64,000 nucleotides of DNA from Paucibacter sp. KBW04 (GTDB lineage: Bacteria; Pseudomonadota; Gammaproteobacteria; Burkholderiales; Burkholderiaceae_C). The notes beneath the pieces were generated by a model. It was not told the origin of the DNA, did not search any database, and saw only the letters and a list, made by a program, of their open reading frames with translations. The position numbers and the translations under genes are program-made. This document shows positions 1 through 8,926 of this stretch, piece after piece (within the stretch, counting starts at the first letter, position 1; every line of letters begins with the position of its first letter). The DNA lies in contig NZ_QAJN01000002.1 in the NCBI RefSeq assembly GCF_003852425.1, forward strand, positions 1 to 64,000, in the 5' to 3' direction.

Positions 1-453
1 GTGATTCTGGCCGGCCGCCGTATCAACGACGGCATGGGCAAGTTCATCGCCGAGCAGACCATCAAGCAGATGATTGCCGCGGGCTGCGCCATCAAGGGCG
101 CCAAGGTCAATGTGCTGGGCCTGACCTTCAAGGAAGACTGCGCCGATCTGCGTAACTCCAAGGTCATCGACATCATCCATGAGCTGCAAACCTATGGCGT
201 GGAAGTAATCGTGACCGACCCGGATGCCGACGCGGACGAGGCCGTGCATGAGTACGGCGTGCGCCCGGTCAAGTGGGCCGAACTGCCCAAGGCCGACGCC
301 ATCGTCGCGGCGGTTGCACACAAGAGCTACAAGGCTTTGAGCGCGGCCGACTTGGCGGCCAAGGTCGTCGCAGGCGGCGCCTTCATCGACGTGAAGGCGG
401 CCTTTGATCAGAAGGCGCTGGAGGCTGCGGGCCTGCGGGTCTGGCGCCTGTAA
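1..453 (+). CDS. tviB: UDP-N-acetylhexosamine 6-dehydrogenase, TviB type (3' part only)
   Basis: The gene is cut by the left edge of the window; only the last 150 codons are present and the GTG at position 1 is an internal Val codon. The remnant is the C-terminal UDP-binding domain of the UDP-glucose/GDP-mannose dehydrogenase family. The stretch GLTFKEDCADLRNS (about residues 40-53 of the fragment) is typical of TviB/WbpA-like enzymes, which oxidise UDP-GlcNAc or UDP-GalNAc at C6 to the uronic acid in the cytoplasm using NAD. It lies 43 bp before the rhamnose genes, so it probably supplies an amino-uronic acid to the same polysaccharide. The catalytic cysteine and NAD domain are outside the window, so the exact sugar substrate cannot be judged. 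Confidence 0.85.
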   Translation: MILAGRRINDGMGKFIAEQTIKQMIAAGCAIKGAKVNVLGLTFKEDCADLRNSKVIDIIHELQTYGVEVIVTDPDADADEAVHEYGVRPVKWAELPKADAIVAAVAHKSYKALSAADLAAKVVAGGAFIDVKAAFDQKALEAAGLRVWRL

Positions 454-496
454 CTGAGCCTCCCAAAATTGCCATTGATTTAGCAAGGCTGCTCCC

Positions 497-1555
497 ATGA
501 CCATCCTCGTCACCGGCGCAGCCGGCTTTATCGGCAGCAACTTCGTGCTGGACTGGCTCAAGTCCTCGGATGAGCCCGTCGTCACGCTGGATGCGCTGAC
601 CTATGCCGGCAATCTGGAGAACCTGGCCTCGCTGCAAGGTGACGCCCGCCACACTTTCGTGAAGGGCGATATCTGCGACCGCGCTTTGGTGGATCAACTG
701 CTGAGCCAGCATCGCCCCCGTGCTCTGATCCACTTTGCAGCCGAGAGCCATGTGGACCGCTCCATCAGCGGCCCCGGTGCCTTTATGCGCACCAATATCG
801 AAGGCACTTACACCCTGCTAGAAGCGTCGCGAGCTTACTGGAGTGGCCTGAGCGATGCCGACAAGGCAGCCTGGCGCTTCCATCATGTCTCGACCGACGA
901 GGTCTACGGCTCGCTTTCGGCTGAAGACCCTCCCTTCGCTGAAACCAAGACCTACGAGCCCAACAGCCCTTACTCGGCCAGCAAGGCCGCCAGCGACCAT
1001 CTGGTGCGCGCCTGGCACCACACCTACGGCCTGCCGGTGCTGACCACCAACTGCAGCAATAACTACGGGCCCTATCACTTCCCCGAGAAGCTGATCCCGC
1101 TGATGATCGTCAACGCCTTGGCTGGCAAAGCCTTGCCCATCTATGGCGATGGCAAGAATGTGCGGGACTGGCTCTTCGTCACCGACCACGCCAGCGCCAT
1201 CCGTGCCGTGCTCAAGGGCGGCCGCGTGGGCGAGACCTACAACATCGGCGGTTGGAACGAGATGACCAATCTGGAGATTGTGCACACCGTGTGCGAGCTT
1301 CTTGATGAGTTGCGCCCCGATGCAGCCGGCAGCTACAAGCGCTTGATCACCTATGTGAAGGACCGCCCCGGCCACGACCGGCGCTACGCCATCGATGCCC
1401 GCAAGATCGAGCGCGAGCTGGGCTGGCGCCCGGCCGAGACCTTTGCCACAGGCATCCGCAAGACCGTGCAGTGGTACTTGGACAACCCTGAGTGGGTGGC
1501 ACGCGTGCAAAGCGGCGCCTATCGCGACTGGATCGCTCAGCAATACCAAGCCTGA
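497..1555 (+). CDS. rfbB: dTDP-glucose 4,6-dehydratase RfbB
   Basis: A 352-residue short-chain dehydrogenase/epimerase-fold enzyme that converts dTDP-glucose to dTDP-4-keto-6-deoxyglucose, the second step of dTDP-L-rhamnose synthesis. The N-terminal NAD-binding loop TGAAGFIGS is at residues 6-14. The catalytic Thr-Asp-Glu triad is at about 133-135 and the YxxxK pair is Y159/K163. Length matches the family. It is the first of four contiguous rhamnose genes (rfbB, rfbD, rfbA, rfbC) that run into each other with short gaps, as in an operon. Nothing is unusual. Confidence 0.97.
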   Translation: MTILVTGAAGFIGSNFVLDWLKSSDEPVVTLDALTYAGNLENLASLQGDARHTFVKGDICDRALVDQLLSQHRPRALIHFAAESHVDRSISGPGAFMRTNIEGTYTLLEASRAYWSGLSDADKAAWRFHHVSTDEVYGSLSAEDPPFAETKTYEPNSPYSASKAASDHLVRAWHHTYGLPVLTTNCSNNYGPYHFPEKLIPLMIVNALAGKALPIYGDGKNVRDWLFVTDHASAIRAVLKGGRVGETYNIGGWNEMTNLEIVHTVCELLDELRPDAAGSYKRLITYVKDRPGHDRRYAIDARKIERELGWRPAETFATGIRKTVQWYLDNPEWVARVQSGAYRDWIAQQYQA

Positions 1556-1566
1556 GCGCTGCCTCC

Positions 1567-2448
1567 ATGAAAATTCTTCTGCTGGGCAAGAACGGCCAAG
1601 TGGGCTGGGAGCTGCAACGCGCCTTGGCCCCCTTGGGCGAGGTGATCGCGCTGGACCGCAGCGAAGGTGCGGACCTCGCCAAGCCCGAAGCGCTACAAGC
1701 CAAGGTGCGCGAGATCGCCCCTGAAGTCATCGTCAATGCCGCGGCCTACACAGCCGTGGACAAGGCCGAGTCAGAGCCAGACCTAGCCCTGGCCATCAAC
1801 GCCCATGCGCCAGGGCTGCTGGCCCAAGAGGCCAAGCGCTTGAACGCCTTGTTGGTTCACTACAGCAGCGACTATGTGTTTGACGGCAGTGGCAACACGC
1901 CTCGGACTGAGGAAGCGGCCACCGGCCCCTTGAGCGTCTACGGTCGCAGCAAACTGCTGGGCGAAGACGCGATCCGCGAGAGTGGCTGCCAACACCTGAT
2001 CCTGCGCACCAGCTGGGTCTACGCCGCACGGGGTGGCAACTTCGCCAAGACCATGCTGCGCCTGGCGGCCGAGCGGGATCAGCTCAAGGTCATCGCCGAT
2101 CAGATCGGTGCGCCCACCGGCGCCGATCTCTTGGCCGACCTGACGGCCCAGATGCTGCCCACCTTGCGCGCCCGGCCCGAGCTCAGCGGCACTTACCACG
2201 CCGTAGCCAGCGGCGAAACCAGCTGGCACGCCTATGCGCAATACGTGATCGAATTCGCCCGTGCCCGGGGTCAGGTCTTGCGCGTGGCTCCGGACCAAGT
2301 GCTGGCCATCCCCACCCGCGACTACCCCACACCGGCCCAGCGCCCCCTGAACTCCCGCCTGTCCACAGCCAAGTTGCAAGCCGCCTTCGGCCTGCGTCTG
2401 CCGCATTGGCAGCAAGGGGTGGAACGCATGTTGATGGAAATCCTCTGA
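1567..2448 (+). CDS. rfbD: dTDP-4-dehydrorhamnose reductase RfbD
   Basis: A 293-residue NAD(P)-dependent reductase for the last step of dTDP-L-rhamnose synthesis. The start chosen is the ATG at 1567, 11 bp after rfbB; it puts the nucleotide-binding sequence LLGKNGQVG at residues 5-13, as in the family. An in-frame start further upstream would add 25 residues overlapping rfbB and is unlikely. The catalytic YxxxK pair is Y125/K129. It sits between rfbB and rfbA in the rhamnose operon. Confidence 0.96.
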   Translation: MKILLLGKNGQVGWELQRALAPLGEVIALDRSEGADLAKPEALQAKVREIAPEVIVNAAAYTAVDKAESEPDLALAINAHAPGLLAQEAKRLNALLVHYSSDYVFDGSGNTPRTEEAATGPLSVYGRSKLLGEDAIRESGCQHLILRTSWVYAARGGNFAKTMLRLAAERDQLKVIADQIGAPTGADLLADLTAQMLPTLRARPELSGTYHAVASGETSWHAYAQYVIEFARARGQVLRVAPDQVLAIPTRDYPTPAQRPLNSRLSTAKLQAAFGLRLPHWQQGVERMLMEIL

Positions 2449-2492
2449 GCGCTAAGAGGCTCGGTCACCATCGACTCACCAAGGAGAGAACC

Positions 2493-3383
2493 ATGACGAA
2501 TAAAAGCCGCAAAGGCATCATCCTCGCCGGAGGCTCTGGCACCCGTCTGCACCCCGCCACCTTGGCCATGAGCAAGCAGCTGCTGCCGGTCTACGACAAG
2601 CCCATGGTGTACTACCCGCTGGCCACCCTGATGCTGGCCGGCATCCGCGACATCTTGCTGATCAGCACCCCGCAGGACCTCCCACGCTTTGAAGCCCTGC
2701 TGGGTGACGGCAAGCGCTGGGGTATCAATATCAGCTACTGCGTGCAGCCCAGCCCCGATGGACTGGCGCAAGCCTTTGTTCTCGGCAAAGACTTTATTGA
2801 CGGCGCCCCGAGCGCGCTGGTTCTGGGCGACAACATCTTTTACGGCCATAACTTCCAAGGCTTGCTGGCCAATGCCAATCAGGCCAAGACAGGCGCCACC
2901 GTCTTCGCCTATCACGTGACCGACCCCGAGCGCTATGGCGTGGTGGACTTCGATGCCAACAAGAAGGCCTTGTCCATCGAAGAAAAGCCCGTCCAGCCCA
3001 AAAGCAATTACGCCGTCACCGGGCTTTACTTCTACGACGAGCAGGTCTGCGATATCGCTGCCAACATCAAGCCCAGCGCGCGCGGTGAATTAGAGATCAC
3101 CGACGTCAACGCCCAGTACTTGCGCCAAGAACAGCTGCAGGTCGAGATCATGGGCCGCGGCTATGCCTGGTTGGATACGGGAACCCACGACAGCTTGCTC
3201 GAAGCCGGCCAGTTCATCGCCACACTAGAAAAGCGCCAAGGCCTCAAGGTGGCCTGCCCGGAAGAAATCGCTTACCGTGCGGGTTGGATCAGCGCTGATC
3301 AATTGGCCGCGCTTGCCCATCCTCTGGCCAAGAACGGCTACGGCCAGTACCTGCAAAAGCTCTTGGCTGACAAAGCCTTCTAA
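2493..3383 (+). CDS. rfbA: Glucose-1-phosphate thymidylyltransferase RfbA
   Basis: A 296-residue nucleotidyltransferase that makes dTDP-glucose from dTTP and glucose-1-phosphate, the entry step of the rhamnose pathway. The signature GGSGTRLHP is at residues 13-21, followed by the [12 protein letters not shown] substrate loop. The start at 2493 is set by a clear ribosome binding site (AAGGAGAG, 2481-2488) and by fit to the family N-terminus; an upstream in-frame start overlapping rfbD was rejected. It is followed 2 bp later by rfbC. Confidence 0.97.
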   Translation: MTNKSRKGIILAGGSGTRLHPATLAMSKQLLPVYDKPMVYYPLATLMLAGIRDILLISTPQDLPRFEALLGDGKRWGINISYCVQPSPDGLAQAFVLGKDFIDGAPSALVLGDNIFYGHNFQGLLANANQAKTGATVFAYHVTDPERYGVVDFDANKKALSIEEKPVQPKSNYAVTGLYFYDEQVCDIAANIKPSARGELEITDVNAQYLRQEQLQVEIMGRGYAWLDTGTHDSLLEAGQFIATLEKRQGLKVACPEEIAYRAGWISADQLAALAHPLAKNGYGQYLQKLLADKAF

Positions 3384-3385
3384 AA

Positions 3386-3937
3386 ATGAAAATCACACCC
3401 GCAAACCTGCCGGAAGTCCTGATCCTCGAACCCCGTGTGTTCGGCGACGCGCGTGGCTTCTTCACCGAGAGCTGGAACGAACAGGTCTTCAACAAGGCCG
3501 TGGGTCAGGAAGTCCGCTTTGTGCAGGACAGCCACTCACGCTCGGTGCGTGGTGTGCTGCGCGGTCTGCACTACCAGATGGCACCGCACACCCAGGGCAA
3601 GCTGGTCCGTGTCGTGAAAGGTCTAGTCTTTGACGTAGTCGTGGACATGCGTCGCTCCAGCCCCAACTTCGGCCGCTGGGCCGGGGTGGAGTTGAGCGAG
3701 GACAACCACCGCCAGGTCTGGGTGCCACCGGGCTTCGCGCACGGCTTTCTGGTGCTGAGTGAGTCGGCCGACTTCCTCTACAAGACCACCCACTTCTACG
3801 CGCCTCAATCAGAAGCCAGCGTGCGCTGGGATGACCCGGCGATTGGCATTCAGTGGCCAGATGTCGGTGGAGCTCCGCTGCTGGCGGAAAAGGATGCCAA
3901 AGCGCCTTTGCTGGCAGAGGCGAAGACCTTTGACTGA
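3386..3937 (+). CDS. rfbC: dTDP-4-dehydrorhamnose 3,5-epimerase RfbC
   Basis: A 183-residue cupin-fold epimerase acting on dTDP-4-keto-6-deoxyglucose. The conserved RGVLRGLHYQ segment carries the catalytic base H62, and Y138 in TTHFYAP matches the family's catalytic tyrosine. It starts 2 bp after rfbA, so it is probably translated from the same message. It is the last gene of the rhamnose operon, and an intrinsic terminator lies 27 bp downstream. Confidence 0.97.
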   Translation: MKITPANLPEVLILEPRVFGDARGFFTESWNEQVFNKAVGQEVRFVQDSHSRSVRGVLRGLHYQMAPHTQGKLVRVVKGLVFDVVVDMRRSSPNFGRWAGVELSEDNHRQVWVPPGFAHGFLVLSESADFLYKTTHFYAPQSEASVRWDDPAIGIQWPDVGGAPLLAEKDAKAPLLAEAKTFD

Positions 3938-3963
3938 ACAAAGGCGTTTGAGCTGAGATCAAG

Positions 3964-3986
3964 AAAGGGCCGAGCGGCCCTTTTTC
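3964..3986 (+). terminator. Intrinsic terminator of the rhamnose operon
   Basis: An 8-bp perfect stem (AAAGGGCC paired with GGCCCTTT) with a 4-base loop leads into a T run. It lies between the convergent rfbC and ugd genes, overlapping nothing but the last bases before the ugd stop codon. Confidence 0.85.
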
Positions 3987-3987
3987 G

Positions 3988-5334
3988 TCAATGTTGGGAC
4001 TGGCCCCGCCCAATCCCCCAATGCTCAATCCCCAGCGCCTTCATCAGCGTTGGCTCGTATTGATTGCGGCCGTCGAACACGACGGGCTGCTTGAGGCTGG
4101 ACTTGATCAGATCAAAGTCGGGGCTCTTGAACTCTTTCCATTCGGTCACCAGTAGCAAGGCGTCCGCGCCCTCCAAGGCCTGATCCGCGCGCTCGCTAAA
4201 GCGCAGGCGATCTGAGGCCAGTTCTTTGGCCAAGAGGCGGCGCGCTTCGGGCATGGCGACCGGGTCGTAGGCGGTGATGGTGGCGCCCAGCTTGAGCAGC
4301 GTTTGCACAATCACCAAGGCCGGCGCCTCGCGCATATCGTCGGTATTGGGCTTGAAGGCCAGGCCCCAGACGGCGAAATGCCGGCCGCTCAGGTCGGCAC
4401 CAAAACGAGCGGTGACCTTGTCCACCAGCAGCATTTTTTGCCGCTCATTGGCTTCCTCCACCGCAGTCAGCACGCGCAAGGGAATGCCTTCGCCTTGCGC
4501 GGCCTGGATCAAGGCCTTCACATCCTTGGGGAAGCAGGAGCCGCCGTAACCAGCGCCAGCATACAAAAAGCTATAGCCGATGCGGGGGTCGGAGCCGATG
4601 CCTCGGCGCACCAGCTCGATGTCGGCGCCTACCTTTTCGGCCAGCAAGGCCATCTCATTCATAAAGCTGATGCGGGTGGCCAGCATGGCGTTGGCGGCGT
4701 ACTTGGTGAATTCGGCGCTGCGCAGGTCCATCACCACCAGGCGGTCGTGATTGCGGGTGAAGGGGGCGTAGAGCGCGCGCATCAGCAGCGTGGCTTGCTC
4801 GTCCTCGCTGCCCACGATGATGCGGTCGGGCTTCATGAAGTCCTCCACCGCCGCGCCCTCTTTCAGGAACTCGGGGTTGGAGACCACGGCGTAGGCCATC
4901 TCGCTCAAGCCGCGTTTAGCCAGTTCCTCGCCTACGGCGGCACGCACCTTGTCTGCGGTGCCCACGGGCACGGTGCTCTTGTCGACGATGACCTTGTAGT
5001 CGGTCATGCGCTGGCCGATGGAACGCGCGGCCGCCAACACATACTGCAGATCGGCCGAACCATCTTCATCGGGCGGCGTACCGACGCCGATGAAGAGGAT
5101 GGTGCCGTGGTTCACCGCCAAGTCCACATCGGTGGTGAACTGCAAGCGACCAGCCGCCACATTGCGGCGCACCACCTCCAGCAGGCCGGGTTCGTGAATG
5201 GGGATTTCGCCGTTGTTGAGGATGCGGATCTTCTCCGCGTTCACGTCCAGGCAAACCACATGGTTGCCCATCTCGGCCAGGCAAGCGCCCGTCACCAGGC
5301 CCACATAACCCGTACCAATGGCGGTAACTTTCAT
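3988..5334 (-). CDS. ugd: UDP-glucose 6-dehydrogenase
   Basis: A 448-residue NAD-dependent enzyme that oxidises UDP-glucose to UDP-glucuronate. The N-terminal Rossmann motif GTGYVG is at residues 7-12, NPEFLKEG at 153-160, and the catalytic cysteine is C267 in [10 protein letters not shown]. Length and domain order (NAD domain, central helix, UDP domain) are normal. The gene is downstream of the UDP-glucuronate 4-epimerase on the same strand with a 71-bp gap. The pair therefore converts UDP-glucose to UDP-GlcA and then UDP-GalA for the surface polysaccharide. Confidence 0.96.
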   Translation of the reverse strand: MKVTAIGTGYVGLVTGACLAEMGNHVVCLDVNAEKIRILNNGEIPIHEPGLLEVVRRNVAAGRLQFTTDVDLAVNHGTILFIGVGTPPDEDGSADLQYVLAAARSIGQRMTDYKVIVDKSTVPVGTADKVRAAVGEELAKRGLSEMAYAVVSNPEFLKEGAAVEDFMKPDRIIVGSEDEQATLLMRALYAPFTRNHDRLVVMDLRSAEFTKYAANAMLATRISFMNEMALLAEKVGADIELVRRGIGSDPRIGYSFLYAGAGYGGSCFPKDVKALIQAAQGEGIPLRVLTAVEEANERQKMLLVDKVTARFGADLSGRHFAVWGLAFKPNTDDMREAPALVIVQTLLKLGATITAYDPVAMPEARRLLAKELASDRLRFSERADQALEGADALLLVTEWKEFKSPDFDLIKSSLKQPVVFDGRNQYEPTLMKALGIEHWGIGRGQSQH

Positions 5335-5405
5335 TCCCTGAAATCCTCTTTAAGCAAACGAAAATTCATCCATCAAACCGGCAGATTGGCCAAGCTGGCC
5401 CCGAG

Positions 5406-6413
5406 TCAAACCTTGAAATACTCGCGATACCAGGCCACGAACTTGGCCACGCCGTCCGGCACCGGCATGGCGGGGCGGAAGTCGGTCCATGCCGCCAGCT
5501 CTTCCACATCGGCATGGGTGGCGGGCACATCGCCGTCTTGCAAGGGCATGAAATTCTTGACCGCCTCTTTGCCCACAGCCTTCTCAATCGCTTCGATAAA
5601 AGCCATCAGTTGGATGGGCGCATGGTTACCGATATTGAAGACGCGGTAAGGCGCGTTGGAATGCGCGGGGTCGCTCTTCATCGCGTCATAGCCCGGCTCG
5701 GGCGTGGCCACACGGTCCAGCACCCGCACCACGCCTTCGGCGATATCGTCCACATAGGTGAAGTCGCGCACCATCTGGCCGTGGTTGAAGACATTGATGG
5801 GGCGGCCTTCGATGATGGCCTTGGTGAACAGGAACAAAGCCATATCCGGCCGCCCCCAGGGGCCGTACACCGTGAAGAAGCGCAGACCTGTGGTGGGCAG
5901 GCGGAACAGATGGCTGTAGGTATGGGCCATCAGCTCGTTAGCCTTTTTGGTGGCCGCATACAGGCTCACCGGGTGATCCACGCTGTGATGCTCGGAGAAA
6001 GGCATCAAGGTGTTGCCACCGTAAACGCTGGAGCTGGAGGCATAGGCCAGATGCTCCACCTGGTTGTGGCGGCAGCCTTCCAGGATGTTGGTGAAGCCGA
6101 CGATATTGCTCTCGATATAAGCGTGCGGGTTCTCGATGGAGTAACGCACACCGGCCTGCGCGGCCAGATGCACCACGCGGTCGAACTTCTCGGTCTTGAA
6201 CAAGGCCTCGATGCCAGCGCGATCGGCCACATCCATCTTCACGAAACTGAAACCCGGTAGCGGCGTCAGCCGGGCCAAGCGATCCAGTTTGAGCTGCGGG
6301 TCGTAATAGTCATTCAGATTGTCCAGGCCCACCACCTGATCGCCGCGTGCCAGCAGGAGCTGGGCCACATGCATGCCGATAAAACCGGCAGCGCCGGTAA
6401 TGAGAACTTTCAC
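5406..6413 (-). CDS. UDP-glucuronate 4-epimerase (NAD-dependent epimerase)
   Basis: A 335-residue extended short-chain dehydrogenase. TGAAGFIG is at residues 6-13, the serine cluster at 126-129 and the catalytic Y152-x3-K156. The sequence resembles the CapI/LspL group that interconverts UDP-GlcA and UDP-GalA. The start is a GTG at 6413, preceded by AAGGAGA at a good distance; starting there gives the exact family N-terminus (residue 2 is the Lys of KVLITG). It precedes ugd on the minus strand, which supports glucuronate rather than glucose as substrate. Confidence 0.9.
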   Translation of the reverse strand: MKVLITGAAGFIGMHVAQLLLARGDQVVGLDNLNDYYDPQLKLDRLARLTPLPGFSFVKMDVADRAGIEALFKTEKFDRVVHLAAQAGVRYSIENPHAYIESNIVGFTNILEGCRHNQVEHLAYASSSSVYGGNTLMPFSEHHSVDHPVSLYAATKKANELMAHTYSHLFRLPTTGLRFFTVYGPWGRPDMALFLFTKAIIEGRPINVFNHGQMVRDFTYVDDIAEGVVRVLDRVATPEPGYDAMKSDPAHSNAPYRVFNIGNHAPIQLMAFIEAIEKAVGKEAVKNFMPLQDGDVPATHADVEELAAWTDFRPAMPVPDGVAKFVAWYREYFKV

Positions 6414-6782
6414 GCAATCTCCTTCATTCGATGACCTAACTTGCCGCATGCCCAAAGATGGGTTGGCCGCGCAACTTAACTATTCTTCACGCAAGAGCGG
6501 GTGGCCGATGACGTTGGCGCATTCTCTCCCAGTCTCTTGCTCGATCAGCGCAAACCCTAGCCCTCATTCAAGCGGGATGCCTTGGAAATAACGACAAGGA
6601 TAGTCTTGCGACATGACAAGCCGTGAAGAATCACGCTGGGCAGCTCGTCCTTCGGCAGACAAGCCCATCGAGCCGGTAGGTTTAGTGTCAAACCTAGCCC
6701 ATAGAATCCAAGCCAACTCAAGCCTCCCACCGGTTCACGGACTGGCGGGCGCCCATAGACGATTCTTTCGAAACTTGACCCG
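6414..6782. other. Divergent intergenic region, no gene seen
   Basis: This 369-bp gap separates the minus-strand epimerase from the plus-strand wecB. The short open frames here have no family features. It must hold the promoters for both directions, but I cannot point to a convincing -35/-10 pair or operator. Confidence 0.5.
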
Positions 6783-7887
6783 ATGACCCGACCCTGCATC
6801 CACCTCATCGCCGGCGCGCGCCCCAACTTCATGAAGATCGCGCCCATCGTGCGGGCCCTGCAGGCCGACGGCCGCCTCGCCTGGAAGATCATCCACACCG
6901 GTCAGCACTACGACCGCGATATGAACGAGGTGTTTTTCGAAGAGCTGGGCATCCCCGCACCCGATGTACGCCTAGGTTGCGGCGGCGGCACGCATGCTGA
7001 GCAAACCGGCAAGATCATGGTCGCTTACGAGGCCCTGGTCGCTGCAGACAAACCCTGTTTGCCTGGTGGTCGGCGACGTGAACTCCACCGCCGCCTGTTC
7101 CATCGTGGCCAAGAAAGCCTGCATCCCCGTGGCCCACGTCGAAGCCGGCCTGCGCAGCGGCGATATGAGCATGCCCGAGGAAATCAACCGCCTCGTCACC
7201 GACGCCATCACCGACTGGTTCTTTGTCACCGAGCCCAGCGCCCGCCAACACCTGGCACACGAGGGCAAGGACATGAGCGTGGTCTGGGACGTTGGCCATG
7301 TGATGGCCGACAACGTGCTTTACCAAGCCGAGAAGCTCAAGCTAACGGCCGACACCAGCGGCCTGGAAGGCGATGCCTACAAACGCCGCCACGCCCGCTA
7401 TGGCGTCGTCACCCTGCATCGCCCCAGCAATGTGGACAGCGCCGAGGCCCTGGAGCGCATCGCCGCGGTGCTGCGCGCCGTCTCCCAAGAGCTGCCCCTG
7501 GTCTTCCCCGTCCACCCCCGCACCCGCGCCAATATCGAGAAGTTCGGCATCGATCTGGGCCCGGGCGTCGAGCTGATGGGCCCGCAGGCCTATATGTCCT
7601 TTTTGCACCTGTGGAAGGACGCCGTCGTCATCCTCACCGACAGCGGCGGCCTGCAAGAAGAAAGCACCGCCCTGGGCGTGCCCTGCATCACCATGCGCGA
7701 GAACACCGAGCGCCCCATCACCGTCGATGAAGGCAGCAATGTGCTGGCCGGCACCGATCCCGCCGTCATCATTCCCCTGGCCCTAGACACGGTCCGCAAC
7801 GGCGGCAAGCGCGGCCGCAGGCCCGAGCTGTGGGACGGCAAGTCGGCCGAACGCATCGTCAGCATCCTGGCGGAGCGCCTGGCATGA
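6783..7887 (+). pseudogene. wecB: UDP-N-acetylglucosamine 2-epimerase WecB, frameshifted
   Basis: The first about 92 codons encode the WecB N-terminus (GARPNFMKIAPIVRAL near the start). The remainder (VVGDVNST, EAGLRSGDMSMPEEINR, HPRTR, DSGGLQEE) continues in the +1 frame. The shift lies in or near the TTT at 7058-7060: removing one T joins both parts into a 367-residue protein of normal length with every family motif present. WecB converts UDP-GlcNAc to UDP-ManNAc. The stop overlaps the next gene's start (ATGA), so translation of the WecG-type gene is normally coupled to this one. Either the gene is recently inactivated or the read has a one-base error; the sharp, single lesion allows both. 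Confidence 0.85.
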
Positions 7888-8639
7888 CCAGTAACAACAC
7901 CCGCCCCCGCATCCAAATGATGGGCTGCACCATCGACAACCTGTCGATGGAAGACACCTTGCAAACCATCGAGGGCTTTATCGCCAGCGGCAAACCCCAC
8001 CAGCATGTGGTGGTCAATGTGGACAAGCTGGTCAAAGCGCAAAAAGACCCCGAACTGCGCCAGATCATCAACGACTGCGCCCTCATCAATGCCGACGGCA
8101 TGCCCGTGGTCTGGGCCTCGCGCCTGCTGGGCAAGCCGCTGAAGGAACGCGTGGCCGGTGTCGATCTGTTCGAAGCCCTGATGGCCCGCTCGGCCGACAA
8201 AGGCTGGCGCGTCTTTTTGCTTGGCGCTAAGGAAGACATCGTCTCCCGCGTGCGCGATCTCTACGCCGCCAAATACCCCAATCTGGTCTTCGCCGGTTAC
8301 CGCAACGGCTACTGGAAGCCCGAGGAAGAAGGCGCCATCGTCCAGCAAATCGCCGACGCCCGCGCCGACCTGCTCTTCGTCGCCATCAGCTCCCCCAAGA
8401 AAGAGCAATTCCTGGGCGCCTACCAAGCCACCATGAAGATCCCCTTCGCCATGGGCGTGGGCGGCACCTTCGACGTCGCTGCAGGCAAGGTCAAACGCGC
8501 GCCAGTCTGGATGCAAAAGACCGGGCTGGAATGGTTCTACCGCTTCTTGCAAGAGCCACGCCGCATGTTCAGGCGCTACTTCATTGAGGACATGGCGTTT
8601 TTTGGCTTGCTGCTCAAAGAGTGGCGGCAGCCGCGCTGA
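7884..8639 (+). CDS. WecG/TagA-family glycosyltransferase
   Basis: A 251-residue member of the WecG/TagA/CpsF family, which transfers N-acetylmannosamine or its uronate from UDP onto a polyprenyl-diphosphate-linked sugar at the inner membrane. The conserved features are NVDKLVKA near residue 45, NADGMPVVWASRL near 71, the GVDLFEAL segment and the SSPKKEQF region near 171. The start at 7884 overlaps the wecB stop by 4 bp (ATGA). Its pairing with a UDP-GlcNAc 2-epimerase suggests ManNAc (or a derivative) as the second sugar of the EPS repeat. No ribosome binding site other than the coupling is needed. Confidence 0.88.
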   Translation: MTSNNTRPRIQMMGCTIDNLSMEDTLQTIEGFIASGKPHQHVVVNVDKLVKAQKDPELRQIINDCALINADGMPVVWASRLLGKPLKERVAGVDLFEALMARSADKGWRVFLLGAKEDIVSRVRDLYAAKYPNLVFAGYRNGYWKPEEEGAIVQQIADARADLLFVAISSPKKEQFLGAYQATMKIPFAMGVGGTFDVAAGKVKRAPVWMQKTGLEWFYRFLQEPRRMFRRYFIEDMAFFGLLLKEWRQPR

Positions 8640-8670
8640 CTCCACTATGGACCCTGGAAAAAGAACACGC

Positions 8671-8698
8671 CATTTGTCCCTGGCAACCGAGACAAATG
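8671..8698. promoter_or_regulatory. 8-bp inverted repeat upstream of the lyase-like lipoprotein gene
   Basis: CATTTGTC at 8671-8678 is repeated in inverse orientation as GACAAATG at 8691-8698, with a 12-base spacer. The repeat lies in the 287-bp gap before the 8927 gene. Spacing of about 20 bp between half-site centres (two helical turns) fits a dimeric regulator. There is no T run, so it is not a terminator. The regulator is unknown. Confidence 0.4.
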
Positions 8699-8926
8699 AC
8701 TAGTGCGAGCAAGCCCACTCTGAGATATGACAGAGGCCAGGGGCAAATCATTTCAGCTTTTTCAGGCGGCTACTTTTGCCAAATTTGAGAAAAAGTTGGG
8801 CTTAAGCAAACCCGCGCGATGCCGAAGATGCCGTTTAGATCTCTGGCTTGAAAGCAGTACAGAGCCGATCAGCCATGCCCTGTGCGCCAGAACGCACGGG
8901 GCAGCAGCCAGCGTAGTTCCAGCATC

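Noticed and set aside
4303-5649. Open frame antisense to ugd and the epimerase
   Set aside because: Overlaps two certain genes on the other strand and shows no family sequence.
6557-6898. Minus-strand open frame overlapping the wecB start
   Set aside because: Antisense to a certain coding region and no family motif.
7056-7064. Programmed frameshift in wecB
   Set aside because: The slip site is only TTT and there is no visible stimulatory structure or Shine-Dalgarno-like element; mutation or sequencing error is simpler.
8700-8926. Sigma-54 promoter before the lyase-like gene
   Set aside because: Several TGG-containing stretches were checked, but none had the GC element at the required distance.
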